Origin: Sphingopyxis sp. OAS728
GTDB taxonomy: Bacteria > Pseudomonadota > Alphaproteobacteria > Sphingomonadales > Sphingomonadaceae
Length of the DNA: 64,000 bases
Direction: 5' to 3'
Assembly (NCBI RefSeq): GCF_014873485.1
Contig: NZ_JADBDT010000001.1
Span: forward strand, 620,001 to 684,000
Shown: positions 61,739 to 64,000 of the stretch, piece after piece
Position numbering within the stretch: the stretch's first letter is position 1
Layout: each line of letters starts with the position of its first letter
Notes under the pieces: generated by a model
The model's database searches: none
What the model was told of the DNA's origin: nothing
What the model saw: the letters and a program-made list of their open reading frames with translations, nothing else
Position numbers and translations under genes: made by a program

Positions 61739-63652
61739 CTATCCCAGCAAGCGATCGATGATCAGGTCCGCCGCCTCTTCGGGCGTCATCGCGGTCGTGT
61801 CGATACGAATTTCGGGATTCTCGGGTGCCTCATAAGGGCTATCGATGCCGGTGAAATTCTTGAGCTGGCCTGCGCGCGCCTTCTTGTAGAGGCCCTTCAC
61901 GTCGCGGCGCTCGGCCTCCGCCAGCGGGGTATCGATGAACACCTCGATAAACTCGCCTTCGGGCAGCATGCTACGGACCATTTCGCGCTCGACGCGGAAG
62001 GGCGAGATGAAGGCCGTGATAACGATCAGGCCGGCGTCGCTCATCAGCTTCGCTACCTCGCCGACGCGGCGGATATTCTCGATCCGGTCGGCCTCGGTAA
62101 AGCCAAGGTCGCGGTTGAGCCCGTGGCGCACATTGTCGCCGTCGAGCAGGAAGCTGTGACGGTTCATCCGGTGCAGCTTCTTTTCGACAAGGTTCGCGAT
62201 CGTCGACTTGCCCGATCCCGAAAGCCCGGTGAACCACAGCAGCGCGGGGCGCTGGTTCTTGAGATCCGCACGCATGTCACGGCTGATGTCGGTTGCCTGC
62301 CAATGGACATTCTGCGCGCGGCGCAGGCTGAAGTGCAGCATTCCCGCGGCAACGGTCGCGTTGGTGAGCTTGTCGATCAGGATGAAGCCGCCGAGCGTGC
62401 GATTGTCGCCATAGGCTTCGAAGGTGATCGGCTTGTCGGTCGATAGCTCGGCGACGCCGATGCCGTTGAGGTCGAGCGTCTTCGCCGCGAGATGGTCGAG
62501 CGTGTTGACGTTGATCTCGTACTTCGGCGCCTGCACCGTCGCCGAAACGCTCTGCGTCGCAAGCTTCAGCCAATAGGCGCGCCCCGGGATCATCGCCTCG
62601 TCCGCCATCCAGACCAGCGTTGCCTCGAACTGGTCGGCCGCCTCGGGCGGATTGTCGGCGGCAGCGATCACGTCGCCGCGCGAGCAGTCGACTTCGTCGG
62701 CGAGCGTCAGCGTGATCGACTGGCCCGCGACGGCCTCGTCAAGGTCGCCGTCGAGGGTGACGATGCGGTCAACCGTCGTCGTCTTGCCGCTGGGCAGGAT
62801 GCGAACCGCGTCGCCCGGCCTGACCTTGCCGCTCGCCAGCTGGCCCGAAAAGCCCCGGAAATCGAGGTTCGGGCGGTTGACCCATTGTACCGGCAGACGG
62901 AACGGCTTCGCCTCGTCGGCGGCCGCGCCAATCTCGACATTTTCGAGATGCTCGATCAGCGCCGGCCCCTTGAACCAGGGGGTGTTGTCCGACAGTGCGG
63001 TGATATTGTCGCCCTTGAAGCCTGAGATCGGGATCGCGGTGAAGTTGGTGATGCCGATCTCGCTCGCGAAGGCGCGGTACGCCAGCGTAATCCGGTCGAA
63101 GATAGTCTTGTCATAATCGACGAGGTCCATCTTGTTCACTGCGAGCACGATATGCTTGATGCCGATCAGGTGCGCGAGGAAGCTGTGGCGGCGGGTCTGG
63201 GTGAGCACGCCCTTGCGCGCATCGATCAGGATGACGGCAAGGTCGGCGGTCGAGGCGCCGGTGACCATGTTGCGCGTGTACTGTTCGTGCCCCGGCGTGT
63301 CGGCGACGATGAACTTGCGCTTTTCAGTCGTAAAAAAACGGTAGGCGACGTCGATCGTGATCCCCTGCTCGCGTTCGGCGGCGAGGCCGTCGACGAGCAA
63401 GGCGAAGTCGATCTCCTGCCCCTGTGTGCCGACGCGCTTGCTGTCGGCTTCGAGCGCGGCAAGCTGGTCTTCGAAGATCATCTTGCTGTCGTAGAGAAGA
63501 CGGCCGATCAGCGTCGACTTGCCGTCGTCGACCGAGCCGCAGGTGATGAAGCGCAGCAGCGACTTCTTCTCATGCCCCGCAAGATAGGCGTCGATATCCT
63601 CGGCGATCAGCGCGTCGGTGACGTAAGCAGGAGAGTCCGGGGTATTTGGCAT
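61739..63652 (-). CDS. cysNC: Bifunctional sulfate adenylyltransferase subunit 1/adenylylsulfate kinase (CysNC)
   Basis: A 637-residue fusion. The GTPase part (CysN) has the loop [18 protein letters not shown] at about 38-55, [17 protein letters not shown] and NKMDLVDY, followed by beta-barrel domains to about 450. The C-terminal APS kinase (CysC) begins with the P-loop [14 protein letters not shown] (about 474-484) and has [17 protein letters not shown]. It stimulates sulfate adenylation by CysD and phosphorylates APS to PAPS. The start overlaps the cysD stop (TGATG). Confidence 0.95.
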   Translation of the reverse strand: MPNTPDSPAYVTDALIAEDIDAYLAGHEKKSLLRFITCGSVDDGKSTLIGRLLYDSKMIFEDQLAALEADSKRVGTQGQEIDFALLVDGLAAEREQGITIDVAYRFFTTEKRKFIVADTPGHEQYTRNMVTGASTADLAVILIDARKGVLTQTRRHSFLAHLIGIKHIVLAVNKMDLVDYDKTIFDRITLAYRAFASEIGITNFTAIPISGFKGDNITALSDNTPWFKGPALIEHLENVEIGAAADEAKPFRLPVQWVNRPNLDFRGFSGQLASGKVRPGDAVRILPSGKTTTVDRIVTLDGDLDEAVAGQSITLTLADEVDCSRGDVIAAADNPPEAADQFEATLVWMADEAMIPGRAYWLKLATQSVSATVQAPKYEINVNTLDHLAAKTLDLNGIGVAELSTDKPITFEAYGDNRTLGGFILIDKLTNATVAAGMLHFSLRRAQNVHWQATDISRDMRADLKNQRPALLWFTGLSGSGKSTIANLVEKKLHRMNRHSFLLDGDNVRHGLNRDLGFTEADRIENIRRVGEVAKLMSDAGLIVITAFISPFRVEREMVRSMLPEGEFIEVFIDTPLAEAERRDVKGLYKKARAGQLKNFTGIDSPYEAPENPEIRIDTTAMTPEEAADLIIDRLLG

Positions 63653-64000
63653 CAGAAATACCCCTCCTGCTTTTTCTTCTCCATCGACGCATCGCCGCCA
63701 TCCTTGTCGATGATGCGGCCCTGCCGTTCGCTGGTCGTGGTGAGCAGCATTTCCTGGATGACTTCGCTGAGCGTCTTCGCCTCGCTCTCGACCGCCCCGG
63801 TAAGCGGATAGCAGCCGAGGGTGCGGAAGCGCACGGAACGTTCGACCGGCGTCTCGCCGGGAAGCAGCGGGAAGCGGTCGTCGTCGACCATCAGCAGCAG
63901 GCCATCGCGCTCGACCGTCGGGCGCGGCGCGGCGAAATAGAGCGGCACGATCGGGATATTCTCGCGCGCAATATATTGCCAGATGTCGAGCTCGGTCCAG
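63652..64000 (-). CDS. cysD: Sulfate adenylyltransferase subunit 2, C-terminal part (5' end outside window)
   Basis: The C-terminal third of CysD is read on the minus strand from the right edge: [40 protein letters not shown] and [20 protein letters not shown], then the terminal KKKQEGYF. These are invariant CysD motifs. CysD makes APS from ATP and sulfate with CysN. The ATP-binding PP-loop part lies outside the window. Confidence 0.95.
   Translation of the reverse strand, partial: WTELDIWQYIARENIPIVPLYFAAPRPTVERDGLLLMVDDDRFPLLPGETPVERSVRFRTLGCYPLTGAVESEAKTLSEVIQEMLLTTTSERQGRIIDKDGGDASMEKKKQEGYF

Noticed and set aside
1..64000. CRISPR array, prophage, insertion sequence or defence island
   Set aside because: No regularly spaced repeats, no integrase, transposase, portal, toxin-antitoxin or restriction motifs were seen in either strand.

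Overview
The window is ordinary-looking core chromosome of an alphaproteobacterium of the order Sphingomonadales. The genus is probably Sphingopyxis or a close relative, although that is inference from gene style and high G+C, not a database match. Supporting signs are the cell-cycle regulator GcrA, an F0 operon of the form atpI-atpB-atpE-atpF'-atpF without F1 genes, the lapA-pyrF-trpF-trpB-trpA-accD-folC cluster, a CysNC fusion, many lipoproteins and outer-envelope proteins, and frequent ATGA/GTGA/TTGA stop-start overlaps. I see no insertion sequence, prophage, CRISPR array, integrase or restriction/defence island. Almost every base is coding and no gap reaches 300 bases.

Left part (1-13.7 kb): the end of gcrA, a hotdog thioesterase, an outer-membrane barrel protein, parE, a two-domain beta-lactamase-like serine hydrolase and a DUF417 membrane protein. 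A minus-strand run follows: leuB, metZ, apaG, a GcvA-like LysR regulator. A second minus-strand run is uvrC, a second hotdog thioesterase, recO. Divergent from uvrC are an SDR oxidoreductase and a glutathione S-transferase.

13.7-22.7 kb: the F0 ATP synthase operon on the minus strand, with a hairpin between the c and b' genes, then the envelope lipid-transport trio ydbH-ynbE-ydbL. radC, rnk and two small secreted proteins with near-identical signal peptides follow; one carries EF-hands and the other is a proline/acidic low-complexity protein.

22.8-31.1 kb: purB, then lapA-like, pyrF, trpF, trpB, a 64-residue membrane protein, trpA, accD and folC, mostly joined by 4-base overlaps. A REP-like palindrome lies between pyrF and trpF. 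31-43.5 kb: an ampG-like permease with a TPR membrane protein, a single-domain response regulator, rluB-rsmD, an MHS-type transporter, rlpA, a DUF2520 protein, pcrA/uvrD, a DUF4349-like lipoprotein, an Asp/Asn-hydroxylase-type protein, an acyl-CoA dehydrogenase and tRNA-Ala(CGC).

43.6-64 kb: a CurA-type reductase, a DEAD-box helicase, an unknown secreted protein, an FAD-linked D-2-hydroxyacid dehydrogenase, a SapC-family protein, an SdhE4/DUF1674 assembly factor, rsmB, a solitary GT2 glycosyltransferase, a DUF885 lipoprotein, an MFS transporter, an RBBP9-like hydrolase joined to cysK, a SleB-type cell-wall hydrolase, a DUF3617 protein, an MDR reductase, an MBL-fold hydrolase, and the sulfate activation genes cysD(partial)-cysNC-cysQ.

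Most genes are recognisable housekeeping functions. The points most worth a second look are the tiny membrane gene inside trpB-trpA, the serine hydrolase that appears to lack the class A deacylation glutamate, the duplicated secreted pair, and the F0-operon hairpin.
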